Assembly (NCBI GenBank): GCA_030037185.1
Contig: JASHRR010001504.1
Location: 1 to 15,151 of the forward strand
Direction: 5' to 3'
DNA: 15,151 bases
Source: Xanthobacteraceae bacterium
GTDB lineage: Bacteria; Pseudomonadota; Alphaproteobacteria; Rhizobiales; Xanthobacteraceae
Shown: positions 6,848 through 14,017 of the stretch, in pieces
Layout: each line of letters begins with the position of its first letter
Numbering within the stretch: position 1 is the stretch's first letter
Notes under the pieces: model-generated
Seen by the model: the letters and a program-made list of their open reading frames with translations, nothing else
Told to the model about the DNA's origin: nothing
Databases searched by the model: none
Translations under genes and position numbers: made by a program

Positions 6848-7693
6848 ATGGACACGCTTTCGCACGCTGCTTTCACGCGCCGCTCCGTTCTGCTGGGCGC
6901 GGCAGGGGTTGGCTTCAGAGCCGCCGCAATCCTGCCGGGCGCTCTCCTCGCGAGCCCTGCGAAGGCCTCGACCCGTCGCGGAATCGTCGGCGTCATCAAG
7001 CCGAGGGCGACGGATTCCTCGCTGGTTGACATGATCAAGCTCCTGCCCGATGGCATCGGCGTCGTTCCGGTGTACCTCAATCTGACCCAAGGCTCGCGCG
7101 AGGAATACGGCAGCAGCTACGCCGCATACGAGAAGCACATCGCCTATCTCGCCTCACAGAAGTGCACCGTTATCGCGATCGAAGGCGCCCCGCCGTTCAT
7201 GCTTTTGGGCCCCGCGCGCGAGGCGGAGATGGTCGAGGGATGGAAACGCAAATACAACACCGTCATGTTCACCTCCTCGCAAAACCAGGTAAACGCGTTC
7301 AAGGCGCTCAACGCGAAGAGAATTCTTGGCATCACCTCAGGCTCCGGCGGTCCGGACATGAACAAGGTCTACGCGAAATATTTCGAGGACAGCGGGATCG
7401 ATGTCGTCGCCATGGAGGGGATCGGCGCTGAATTCAAGTCCGTCCCGGACGTGCCACCGGCGACAATCGCTTCCTTCATCAAGAAGGCCTTTGTCGAGCA
7501 CAAGGGCGCGGACGCCGTCTATATCCTGGGCTCGTCGCTCGAAGCGCTTCCTTTGATTGCACCGCTGGAACGCGAGCTGGGCGTGCCGCTCGTGCAAGCG
7601 ATCGCCGCGCGCATCTGGGAAATCCAAAAGCGCCTCCATTTACACGAGCCGATCCAGGGCTATGGCCGTCTGCTCGAAACACTCCCGGCGTAA
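6848..7693 (+). CDS. Tat-exported Asp/Glu racemase / maleate isomerase-fold protein without catalytic cysteines
   Basis: 281 residues from ATG 6848, preceded by GGAGGA. Residues 1-40 look like a Tat signal (TRR-SVLLG with Arg11/Arg12, a hydrophobic stretch, cleavage near SPAKA). The mature part has the two-lobed Asp/Glu racemase, maleate cis-trans isomerase and arylmalonate decarboxylase fold: GIVGVIKP, VPVYLNLT, VIAIEGAPPF, RILGITSGSG, then DAVYILGSSLEALPLIAPLERELGVPLVQA, aligning with the second-lobe pattern ISCTxLRxxxxIxxLExxLGxPV. The first usual cysteine is replaced around IEG (111-113) and the second by Gly/Ser (228-230). The only cysteine, Cys106, lies in a buried-looking strand (QKCTVIA). 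A cofactor-free two-cysteine reaction is therefore unlikely. It may belong to a known subfamily with GxPPF, may bind rather than convert a dicarboxylate, or may use another chemistry. Confidence 0.85.
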   Translation: MDTLSHAAFTRRSVLLGAAGVGFRAAAILPGALLASPAKASTRRGIVGVIKPRATDSSLVDMIKLLPDGIGVVPVYLNLTQGSREEYGSSYAAYEKHIAYLASQKCTVIAIEGAPPFMLLGPAREAEMVEGWKRKYNTVMFTSSQNQVNAFKALNAKRILGITSGSGGPDMNKVYAKYFEDSGIDVVAMEGIGAEFKSVPDVPPATIASFIKKAFVEHKGADAVYILGSSLEALPLIAPLERELGVPLVQAIAARIWEIQKRLHLHEPIQGYGRLLETLPA

Positions 7694-7697
7694 CCAG

Positions 7698-7718
7698 CCC
7701 CGTGCTTCACAGGGGTTT
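7698..7718 (+). terminator. Weak terminator-like hairpin after the racemase-like gene
   Basis: CCCCGTG and CAC-A-GGGG pair with one bulged A around loop CTT, followed by TTT, five bases after the stop codon. Position and G/C stem suit a terminator; the T-run is short. Confidence 0.4.
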
Positions 7719-7975
7719 GATCAAGCAAGCGGCAATCAGACGGGCACCCATATTCTGTACGGCTCTGCAAGGAAAGCAGGCGATCACCGGTTTGAGACAG
7801 TCCTTGCAGAGTTTCCAGTACCCGGCATGTCGAGATCAGCGTCGCTGGCTTGCCGTCGTCACGGCAACGCCTCCCGTATCAGCCCCTTGTCGCGAATTTC
7901 GATCTTTGCCGCAACGAGCGTGAGGCAGGTCTCACACGCGAGGCGGTCTGGCCCCAGAACAGGTGGGGACGCGAT

Positions 7976-8701
7976 TTACGCAACGGCGCGGTCATCGACG
8001 GCTGTTGGAGTTGGCGCGGTTGCGATCATGACGACGGCGTAAAGGAAGATTGCGATCGAGACGACGTGAAACAGCGTGAACGGGCCGATCAGTGTGCCAT
8101 AAGGCTTGAGGAATTCCCAAATGAATCGCTGGAGGGCATAATAGCCGACCGCGAGGTAGAACCCGTTTTCGATAACAAAACGGCCGCCCTTGCGCGCGTT
8201 GGCGATGTAAAAGATCGCGAAAGAAGCCATGCCGGCGCTCTCATAAAGCTGAACCGGATGGCGGAAAACACCATCGCCGAAATCGTGGCCCCACGGTAGG
8301 GTGGTCGGCGTGCCGTAGGTGAAATCATCAAGCCCGGCAAGAAAGCACCCGATGCGCCCGATGGCCACACCGATCGCGAGCGGCAGCGCGAACCGGGCAC
8401 CGGTGCGGGCCACGATTTGAGCGCTGCGCTTATAGAGTTCGACAGCGATAATACCGCCCAGGATGGCGCCTTCGATCGAACGAGCAAAGCCAGTTTGGTG
8501 AGATAGCCATAGATTGCCGGTGCCGAACGCTATGGCGGCGACGCCAGCGCCAAACACAAGTACTGCCGTGTATCGCCAGTCCGCCCGCACAGTTGGAAAC
8601 TTCACAGCCGCGGCTCGCGTCAACAGGTAATAGGACAGTATGGCCCCGATCCATGCGAGCGCATCGAAGATTGTGTGAATCACTGTGACGTTCGCAATCA
8701 C
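7976..8701 (-). CDS. Divergent prolipoprotein diacylglyceryl transferase (Lgt) family membrane protein
   Basis: 241 residues with about seven hydrophobic segments. The Lgt family is shown by GRIGCFLAG (115-123), HPVQLYES (148-155) and QRFIWEFLK (191-199). Canonical Lgt moves a diacylglyceryl group from phosphatidylglycerol to the lipobox cysteine of prolipoproteins at the inner membrane. Counterparts of E. coli Arg143, Arg239 and Glu243 are seen as Arg116, Arg192 and Glu196. The usual Asn of GRxGNF is Cys119, the Glu of the following NGE is absent, the His of the FHGG motif is Glu77, and the later Arg is Lys199. E. coli numbering is from memory. It is shorter than typical Lgt (about 280-290 residues). 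The GTG start at 8701 has AAGG upstream; no in-frame ATG lies between it and the preceding stop. This is likely a paralogue with changed function rather than the housekeeping enzyme. Confidence 0.85.
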   Translation of the reverse strand: MIANVTVIHTIFDALAWIGAILSYYLLTRAAAVKFPTVRADWRYTAVLVFGAGVAAIAFGTGNLWLSHQTGFARSIEGAILGGIIAVELYKRSAQIVARTGARFALPLAIGVAIGRIGCFLAGLDDFTYGTPTTLPWGHDFGDGVFRHPVQLYESAGMASFAIFYIANARKGGRFVIENGFYLAVGYYALQRFIWEFLKPYGTLIGPFTLFHVVSIAIFLYAVVMIATAPTPTAVDDRAVA

Positions 8702-8725
8702 ATACCTTACATACTGGCTTACGTG

Positions 8726-8915
8726 CTACCCGGCAACACCGCACGGCTGGGTTGAGCGCCGAGCAACCGGCGCGTTGCGGGGGCGGCCGACAGGAGAGCA
8801 CGCTCTTGCTGTTGCCGGGCGACACCCGCAGCCCGAAGCCCTTTATCTCGTCATCCCGGAGGATCGCCGCAGAGGACGCCAGCTGCGTCCACCACCGCTT
8901 GGTGAGTTTGGCCAT
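8726..8915 (-). pseudogene. Frameshifted 5' stub of a tyrosine-type (phage/island) integrase
   Basis: From ATG 8915 the frame reads MAKLTKRWWTQLASSAAILR and then DDEIKGFGLRVSPGNSKSVL, closely matching the N-terminal arm-binding (DUF4102-like) domain of P4-type integrases (AKLTKRxVD... DDELKGFGLRVxPSGxKSFVLQYR). Past about 8795 the match moves to another frame, PVGRPRNAPVARRSTQPCG, resembling the next block (GRGRNAPxRRLTIGxxG), and stops at 8726. The catalytic domain (R-H-R-Y) is missing and the neighbouring sequence belongs to other genes. It is the scar of an integrated element lying between the Lgt-like gene and the respiratory operon. I found no tRNA gene beside it. The 170 bases from 8916 to 9086 hold nothing I recognise. 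Confidence 0.7.
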
Positions 8916-9086
8916 GCCGCCGCTCGCCGTTCTCGTGGTCCGCGTGTCCGCACCAAGTCAGCACCGAAGCGCGGGAAGCTGCGACTGTCGGACTGGGTCA
9001 GGGCGGGATCAAGCAAACTGTCGGCTGCGGTTCCGGTCAAGCTATTTGGCCGGCGGGAGGGTGTCGCACGCCGCACGGCCCAACAA

Positions 9087-9443
9087 TTAAGGACTATTTT
9101 GGCGATTTGGGAAACTGGGTTCCTCAGGATGATACCTCAGCGGCCAGCCGCCACGATTGGAATAGTCAGTCATGCTCAGCCCGAACAGAAATAAAAGCCA
9201 GAAAAATCCGCTGCCGGCAAACACCCACTTCAATGAGGGTAATCCTTTCAGGCGCATGAACAGGAGGAATAATATCGCGGTCTGCACCGCGGCGATCCCA
9301 TACTGAACTATCGGCGCCCAGATGCCGATCCCGAGGAACGCCGTCCACACGCTCAAGCCGGCGAGCAGGAGCATGACTGCCCATGCGATCACGAACGGCA
9401 ACGGCCGGGCGCGTTTTGGATCGATCTCCGGCCCAATAGTCAC
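9087..9443 (-). CDS. ctaF: Cytochrome c oxidase subunit IV
   Basis: 118 residues from GTG 9443, chosen because this GTG forms a GTGA overlap with the subunit III stop and follows a GGTGGGG sequence. A longer frame from 9485 would begin inside subunit III. Three membrane segments are seen: PFVIAWAVMLLLAGLSVWTA, IVQYGIAAVQTAILFLLFMR and VFAGSGFFWLLFLFGLSMTD. The TAILFLLFMRL pattern is typical of the small COX4/CyoD-like subunit of bacterial heme-copper oxidases, which stabilises the complex and carries no cofactor. It is the last gene of the operon; I see no clear terminator after it. Confidence 0.85.
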   Translation of the reverse strand: MTIGPEIDPKRARPLPFVIAWAVMLLLAGLSVWTAFLGIGIWAPIVQYGIAAVQTAILFLLFMRLKGLPSLKWVFAGSGFFWLLFLFGLSMTDYSNRGGWPLRYHPEEPSFPNRQNSP

Positions 9444-10090
9444 GAACGCCCCACCAGGTAAATGGAGGGATAAAGGAACAGCCACACGGTGTCGACGAAG
9501 CTCCAGTAGATCCCGACCACTTCAAGCGGGGCGTAGTAGGCCGCAGTAATCTTCCCCTGACGTATCCGCCACACCAGCATGTAGAAAATGAGCCCAATTC
9601 CGATCACCAGGTGAATTGCGTGGAGGCCTGTAGCCACCCAGTAGAACACCCAGAACAGCTGGCCTGCCCGCCCCTCCCCTGGCCTGGTTTCGAAATTCAC
9701 AACCGGGACTACCTTGCTCTGAAAATCCAGGTCATATTCATAACCCTTGATGAACAGGAATGCGACGCCAAGGGCCGCGGTGGCAATCAGCCACCATATC
9801 ATTCGCGTTCTCTCGCCCTGCGCGGCTGAATTGATGGCGAGCACCATTGTCAGGCTGCTGGTCAATAAAATTATCAGGTTGACGGTGCCGCACCACAACA
9901 CCGTATCCTTTGCGGCTTCGGCAAACTCCTGGGGATAGGATAGTCGATACAGAAAGTAGGTGAAGATCAAAGCCCCGAAGAAGAGGGTCTCGTTGACGAG
10001 GAAGACCCACATCCCGAGCTGAGCCGTATCGCCCTGCTGCTCGAGAGTCGAGTACTGGATCTCGGGCCGCAGAGCGACGCTATCCGGCAT
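9440..10090 (-). CDS. ctaE: Cytochrome c oxidase subunit III
   Basis: 216 residues with five membrane helices, the shorter form without the first two helices of the mitochondrial type. Family marks are LGMWVFLVNETLFFGALIFT (conserved Glu34), the NxxILLTSSLTM helix, GLHAIHLVIG, and the closing WSFVDTVWLFLYPSIYL. Subunit III carries no metal; in aa3/caa3 oxidases it stabilises subunit I and affects proton uptake. The ATG at 10090 overlaps the end of subunit I by 11 bp and is preceded by AGGAGG nine bases upstream. It ends in GTGA overlap with subunit IV. Confidence 0.95.
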   Translation of the reverse strand: MPDSVALRPEIQYSTLEQQGDTAQLGMWVFLVNETLFFGALIFTYFLYRLSYPQEFAEAAKDTVLWCGTVNLIILLTSSLTMVLAINSAAQGERTRMIWWLIATAALGVAFLFIKGYEYDLDFQSKVVPVVNFETRPGEGRAGQLFWVFYWVATGLHAIHLVIGIGLIFYMLVWRIRQGKITAAYYAPLEVVGIYWSFVDTVWLFLYPSIYLVGRS

Positions 10091-11750
10091 GATGGTCGCC
10101 CTCCTGGGTGACGAAGCTGTCGTGCTCCGGCTCGTAACAGTAGGGTGCCGCTACCACGACCGGAGTGCGCTCGAAATTATGCTGCGGGGGAGGCGAGGGC
10201 GTGGTCCATTCGAGGCCGGTTGCGCGCCACGGGTTGGCATTTGCTTTGCGGCCCCAAAATAATGACCATGCCAGGTAAAGCAGCGGGAGGGCGTAGGCGA
10301 CGGCAAGAATCGAGGCGCCTGCCGATGACAGCAAGTTCCATGACTGCCATTCAGGAGGATATCTATACCAGCGCCTGGGCATGCCGAGATAGCCCAGAAC
10401 GAATTGCGGGAAGAAGGTGAGATTAAATCCCACATAGGTGAGTATCGCGGCGAACCGCGCCCACATTTCCGGGTAAAGCCGGCCCGTCATTTTTGGCCAC
10501 CAGTAGTGCAGCGCGCCGAAGAACGCGCTCACCGTGGCGCCGACCATGATGTAATGAAAATGAGCGATGACGAAATAAGTATCATGCACATGGACATCGA
10601 TCCCGAGTGTCGCAACCGTCAGCCCTGTGACCCCGCCGATGGTGAACAGCAGCACGAATCCGAGCGCGTAGAGCATCGGCGCATCGAAACTGATACGGCC
10701 CTTGTGCAGGCTTACGGTCCAGTTGAACACCTTGATGGCCGATGGAACGCCAACAAAAAAGGTCAGCAATGAAAACACCACTGCGGCGTAGACGGAAATC
10801 CCGGCCACGAACATATGGTGAGCCCACACGAAGAAGCTGAGGATCGCGATCGCCATTAATGCAATCGTCATTCCGGCATAGCCGAAGATGGGGCGGCGGG
10901 CGTAGCAGGGAATGATTTCGCTGACGACGCCCATTGCGGGCAGGATCATGATGTACACGGCGGGGTGGGAGTAGAACCAGAACATGTGCTGCCAGAGCAC
11001 CGGATCACCGCCCAGCTTCGGGTCGAACAACCCCACGCCAATGAAACGCTCGACCGCCAGCAGAAAAGTGTCCATCGCCAGTACCGGTGTGGCGGTCAGC
11101 ATCACCACGCTCACCGCATAGATGCTCCAAACGAATAACGGGAGGCGCATCCATGTCATCCCTGGGGCACGCATGCGGTGTATAGTGACGATAAAGTTCA
11201 GCGACGTCATAATCGACGAGAAACCGTTGATGAAAACCGCCATGGCGGCGGCAAATACGTAACCGTTGGCGTAAGCGGTGGACAACGGCGTGTAGAAGGT
11301 CCAGCCAGTGTCGGCCCCTCCCATTATCAAGGCATAAAGCACCACCAGCCCGGAAAGGTTGAACACGTACCAGCTGCCAAGGTTGACGCGCGGGAAGGCG
11401 AGATCGCGTGCGCCAATCATCAGCGGAATGAAAAAGTTGCCGAATGTCGTCGGAATGGAGGGGATGAGAAAGAACCAAACCATGATGATGCCGTGCATCG
11501 TGAACATGCGATTGTACACGGCGGGCTGCAGCAGGCCCTCGGGCGTGGCGAGGTTTAGCCGCATCAATGTTGCGGCAGCTCCGCCGATGAAAAAGAAAAA
11601 GGTAATCGACACAAAGAAGAGAAGCGCAATGCGCTTGTGATCTCTGGTCACGAGCCATGACGAGACGGTATTCTCGGCTGTCAGATAGCTCGGCTCGCCG
11701 GGACCGTCAGTGCTGACAACTGCGGTGCGCTCGGCCGTTATGGTGCTCAT
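10080..11750 (-). CDS. ctaD: Cytochrome c oxidase subunit I, A2-type heme-copper oxidase
   Basis: 556 residues, about twelve membrane helices; the catalytic subunit that reduces O2 to water and pumps protons. Ligands visible: low-spin heme His86 (MHG) and His399, high-spin heme His397 (IAHFHY), CuB His262, His311 and His312 (WAHHMF), and Tyr266 for the His-Tyr cross-link. The K-channel Lys is Lys340 (VPSAIKVFNW). The D-channel entrance looks kept (Asp116 in ARDLAFPRVN). The glutamate of the usual GHPEVY motif is missing: the sequence is FYSHPAVY (259-266), the Tyr-Ser signature of A2-type oxidases as in Thermus/Rhodothermus caa3 enzymes. Its ATG overlaps the subunit II stop as ATGA, with GGAG eight bases upstream. 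Confidence 0.97.
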   Translation of the reverse strand: MSTITAERTAVVSTDGPGEPSYLTAENTVSSWLVTRDHKRIALLFFVSITFFFFIGGAAATLMRLNLATPEGLLQPAVYNRMFTMHGIIMVWFFLIPSIPTTFGNFFIPLMIGARDLAFPRVNLGSWYVFNLSGLVVLYALIMGGADTGWTFYTPLSTAYANGYVFAAAMAVFINGFSSIMTSLNFIVTIHRMRAPGMTWMRLPLFVWSIYAVSVVMLTATPVLAMDTFLLAVERFIGVGLFDPKLGGDPVLWQHMFWFYSHPAVYIMILPAMGVVSEIIPCYARRPIFGYAGMTIALMAIAILSFFVWAHHMFVAGISVYAAVVFSLLTFFVGVPSAIKVFNWTVSLHKGRISFDAPMLYALGFVLLFTIGGVTGLTVATLGIDVHVHDTYFVIAHFHYIMVGATVSAFFGALHYWWPKMTGRLYPEMWARFAAILTYVGFNLTFFPQFVLGYLGMPRRWYRYPPEWQSWNLLSSAGASILAVAYALPLLYLAWSLFWGRKANANPWRATGLEWTTPSPPPQHNFERTPVVVAAPYCYEPEHDSFVTQEGDHHAG

Positions 11751-12694
11751 CTGCCGGACTCCGGTGCTCGGTGCAGGGATTTTATGTAGGCGACCAGTTT
11801 CAGCAGATCATCCTCGCCGAGCTGCCCCGAATAGTCGGGCATCACCGGCGGATACCCGGCGACAGTGAAGCTGCGCGGATTGACAATGCAGTCTCGTATG
11901 TAGGCTTCGTCGGCCGTCCGCACCGAACCGTCCTGCAGGTGCACCACCGTGCCATAGAGGCCGGCGAGCGAGGGTGCATGAACCGTGCTGTTCCTGTCAT
12001 GGCAGCCGCTGCAGCCGTGGGCGATGAACACCTCCTCACCTTGCGCGGCCAGCGATTTGTGCACGCCCTGCTCGGTCAGCCATTGCGCGTAATCGGCGCC
12101 CGTCATGACGACGATTTCGCCCAGCATCGTCGCGTGCTGGAGCCCGCAGTACTGGGTGCACTCGAGTCTGAACACGCCGGTCTTGATCGGCTTAAACCAT
12201 ATGGTTTCAAGGGTGCCGGGCACGACGTCGCGTTTGACGCGGAATGCCGGTACAAAAAAGCTGTGAATGACATCCTCGGAGGCCATCACCACCCGGATCG
12301 TCTTGTCGACAGGAACGTGAACAGCATCGATCTCGCGCTGGCCGCCGGGGTGCTCGACTTTCCACATCCATTGTTTGCCGACGACATAGACCTCCTCATC
12401 TCCCGGCGGCACCTGGTATAACCAGATGTAGATGGCTGCACCAAACCCGAAGAGGATGAGGAACACTCCCAGAGTGCCAGCGGTCCAGCCGATTTCGACA
12501 TGCCAAGTCTTTTCGGCGAGACCGGCCCGCGAAATGGCATTTCCGCGCCGATAACGGAAACAAAAGGTCAGCATCATCCCAATGACCGTGACCATGATTA
12601 AGCCGGCGAGGCCGAGCACGGCAACGAAAAGAGCGTTGACCGCTTTCGCATTTTCAGCAGCTACTTCGGGCCAGAAGGGGATCCAGTGGTACAT
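11747..12694 (-). CDS. ctaC: Cytochrome c oxidase subunit II with fused cytochrome c (caa3 type)
   Basis: 315 residues from ATG 12694; a TTG-started frame from 12736 would run into the SCO gene and is less likely, though no clear Shine-Dalgarno precedes 12694. Two membrane helices (about 18-45 and 70-92) lead to the CuA cupredoxin domain: His144 (EDVIHSFFVPAFRVKRDVVPG region), Cys179, Cys183, His187 and Met190 in ECTQYCGLQHATM. The residue between the cysteines that is usually Glu (CxExC) is Gln181. A C-terminal cytochrome c domain follows: CSGCH (228-232) and probable axial Met285 (YPPVMPDY). It accepts electrons into the fused heme c and passes them through CuA to subunit I. Its link to alternative complex III genes suggests direct electron transfer between the complexes. 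Confidence 0.95.
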   Translation of the reverse strand: MYHWIPFWPEVAAENAKAVNALFVAVLGLAGLIMVTVIGMMLTFCFRYRRGNAISRAGLAEKTWHVEIGWTAGTLGVFLILFGFGAAIYIWLYQVPPGDEEVYVVGKQWMWKVEHPGGQREIDAVHVPVDKTIRVVMASEDVIHSFFVPAFRVKRDVVPGTLETIWFKPIKTGVFRLECTQYCGLQHATMLGEIVVMTGADYAQWLTEQGVHKSLAAQGEEVFIAHGCSGCHDRNSTVHAPSLAGLYGTVVHLQDGSVRTADEAYIRDCIVNPRSFTVAGYPPVMPDYSGQLGEDDLLKLVAYIKSLHRAPESGR

Positions 12695-12698
12695 GGAG

Positions 12699-13511
12699 TC
12701 ACGAACGACGCCAGCGGATGGCGGCGAATATCCCAATTAGCATCAACCCTGCCGCGATGTCGGCGACGGTGAGGGCTGTCAGCACCAGCGCCGTAAACCG
12801 CCCGCGCGGCGCCCCGCGCGGATAACAGAGCAGCAGCAAGCGGGTGAGCGGCCCCGCCGGCCGGCCTTGTCCGGCGGCAGCCAGCGCGCCGCCTAGATCT
12901 CGCTGCGAAATCGCAACGCCTTCAACATAACGGCTGATCACGCCATCCGGCGCGGCGATCACGAAGCCGGCCGGATGGATGTAGGCGTTGAGTAGAGCGT
13001 CGTACCTGTAGGGGAACCCGACCGCATCGGCGATCTTGCGTACCTGCGCAGGCGATGCCGCAGTCAGGAAATGTAGGCCGGTTGTGCTTCCGCCATGATC
13101 AAGAAGTGCGGCATATTTGGTCTGCGCGGCAAGCGCGTCGGTCGGCTTCTCGCGCGGATCGATGCTGACCGCCACCAGCTCATAGTCGCGTCCGGCCTCA
13201 AGTGGCAGGCCGTTGAGCGCCTCCATGACGGTGCGCAGGGTGACGCCGCACAACGACGTGCACCCCAGGTATTCGAGCACGAGAATGACGGGCGATCTGG
13301 CGAAATATTCACCAAGCGCCACCGGGCGGCCAGATTCATCGACCAGTCTCGTCGCCAATGGTAGCCGAGCCCCTGGATGTGGGCGCAAGGCGAGGTCCGA
13401 TGCGTCGCTCGTGCCGCTGGCGGCAGGCCGTGCGGTCGGAGCCATCAGGGTGACGGTCAAAGCGGCAGCCACCGCAAATCCGATGATGCAGCCGCCAGCC
13501 GTCCGCATCAT
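12699..13511 (-). CDS. SCO1/SenC-family copper chaperone with extra C-terminal membrane helix
   Basis: 270 residues from ATG 13511, which overlaps the upstream stop as ATGA; GTG 13520 and ATG 13508 are other possible starts. An N-terminal hydrophobic segment (about 7-24) is a signal or anchor. The thioredoxin-like SCO domain has the copper-binding CxxxC as Cys84-TSL-Cys88 and the third ligand His179 (YIHPAGF). The Pro that normally follows the second Cys is Gly. A second hydrophobic helix near the C-terminus (about 240-264, LVLTALTVADIAAGLMLIGI) ends in RWRRS, so the domain may be tethered at both ends. Sco proteins deliver copper to, or reduce, the CuA site of subunit II, whose gene begins four bases on. 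Confidence 0.92.
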   Translation of the reverse strand: MMRTAGGCIIGFAVAAALTVTLMAPTARPAASGTSDASDLALRPHPGARLPLATRLVDESGRPVALGEYFARSPVILVLEYLGCTSLCGVTLRTVMEALNGLPLEAGRDYELVAVSIDPREKPTDALAAQTKYAALLDHGGSTTGLHFLTAASPAQVRKIADAVGFPYRYDALLNAYIHPAGFVIAAPDGVISRYVEGVAISQRDLGGALAAAGQGRPAGPLTRLLLLCYPRGAPRGRFTALVLTALTVADIAAGLMLIGIFAAIRWRRS

Positions 13512-14017
13512 TGTTGCCACTCAGGAAAGCCTGGCGCCCCACGGCGTGCCAGTTTCTTCATCGCCTCGTCGATCGGGATGTGCACGATGCCTTTCTGCTT
13601 GTCGATCCAGCCGTATGTATTGAGCCGCTTCTCCTCTTCGGCTCGAAACCGCTTCAGCTCGGCCTCGGGATTGCTCTGAAGACGCGGACCCGGTGGGGAT
13701 ATGCGTAAGGTTCGGTCGACATCGGGCAATGCATCGGGAAATGCGGCGATCACCGCGAAACAGGAAGCCGCCAGCAGCACCAGTATCGCGACATAGACGA
13801 GAGCGACTGGCCCCGGCGACCAATCCGACGGCTCAAACGCGGTATTGGGATTCTCCAATTGGGCCCCGGTGGGCGCCGCGACTGCCTGCTGCTCGCCTGC
13901 GGGGCGGTGCGGCAGCAGAAATCTCCAAACGAGGAAGGCGAGGAATCGGCTAAAACCTGAGAACCGCCGACGCGCCGGCCCGGAGTTTCGGCCGTCGGAG
14001 TGGGTCGGGTCAGCCAT
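13508..14017 (-). CDS. Small one-helix membrane protein linked to alternative complex III and caa3 oxidase genes
   Basis: 169 residues from ATG 14017, with GGACGG six bases upstream; an open frame extends to 14128 but would lie inside the ActF-like gene. The N-terminus is basic with a short hydrophobic patch (FSRFLAFLVWRFLLPH, 23-37). One clear membrane helix spans about 69-93. The part beyond it has PRLQSNPEAELKRFRAEEEK and LNTYGWIDKQKGIVHIPIDE (111-151). From memory, similar tails (LQ..P..DL..lR..E...L..YGWVD...G..RIPI..AM) occur in uncharacterised proteins beside SCO and alternative complex III genes in several phyla. No cofactor motif is visible. A structural, linking or assembly role between the two complexes is inference. 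It overlaps ActF by 8 bp and SCO by 4 bp. Confidence 0.8.
   Translation of the reverse strand: MADPTHSDGRNSGPARRRFSGFSRFLAFLVWRFLLPHRPAGEQQAVAAPTGAQLENPNTAFEPSDWSPGPVALVYVAILVLLAASCFAVIAAFPDALPDVDRTLRISPPGPRLQSNPEAELKRFRAEEEKRLNTYGWIDKQKGIVHIPIDEAMKKLARRGAPGFPEWQQ

Noticed and set aside
8916..9086. tRNA gene as attachment site for the integrase
   Set aside because: No cloverleaf or TTCRA T-loop pattern was found on either strand beside the stub.
8685..9194. 169-codon plus-strand frame across the integrase stub
   Set aside because: It is antisense to the integrase similarity and to subunit IV, and the composition is not protein-like.
11771..12421. 216-codon plus-strand frame opposite cytochrome oxidase subunit II
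   Set aside because: It is antisense to a gene with full CuA and heme c motifs and has no domain of its own.
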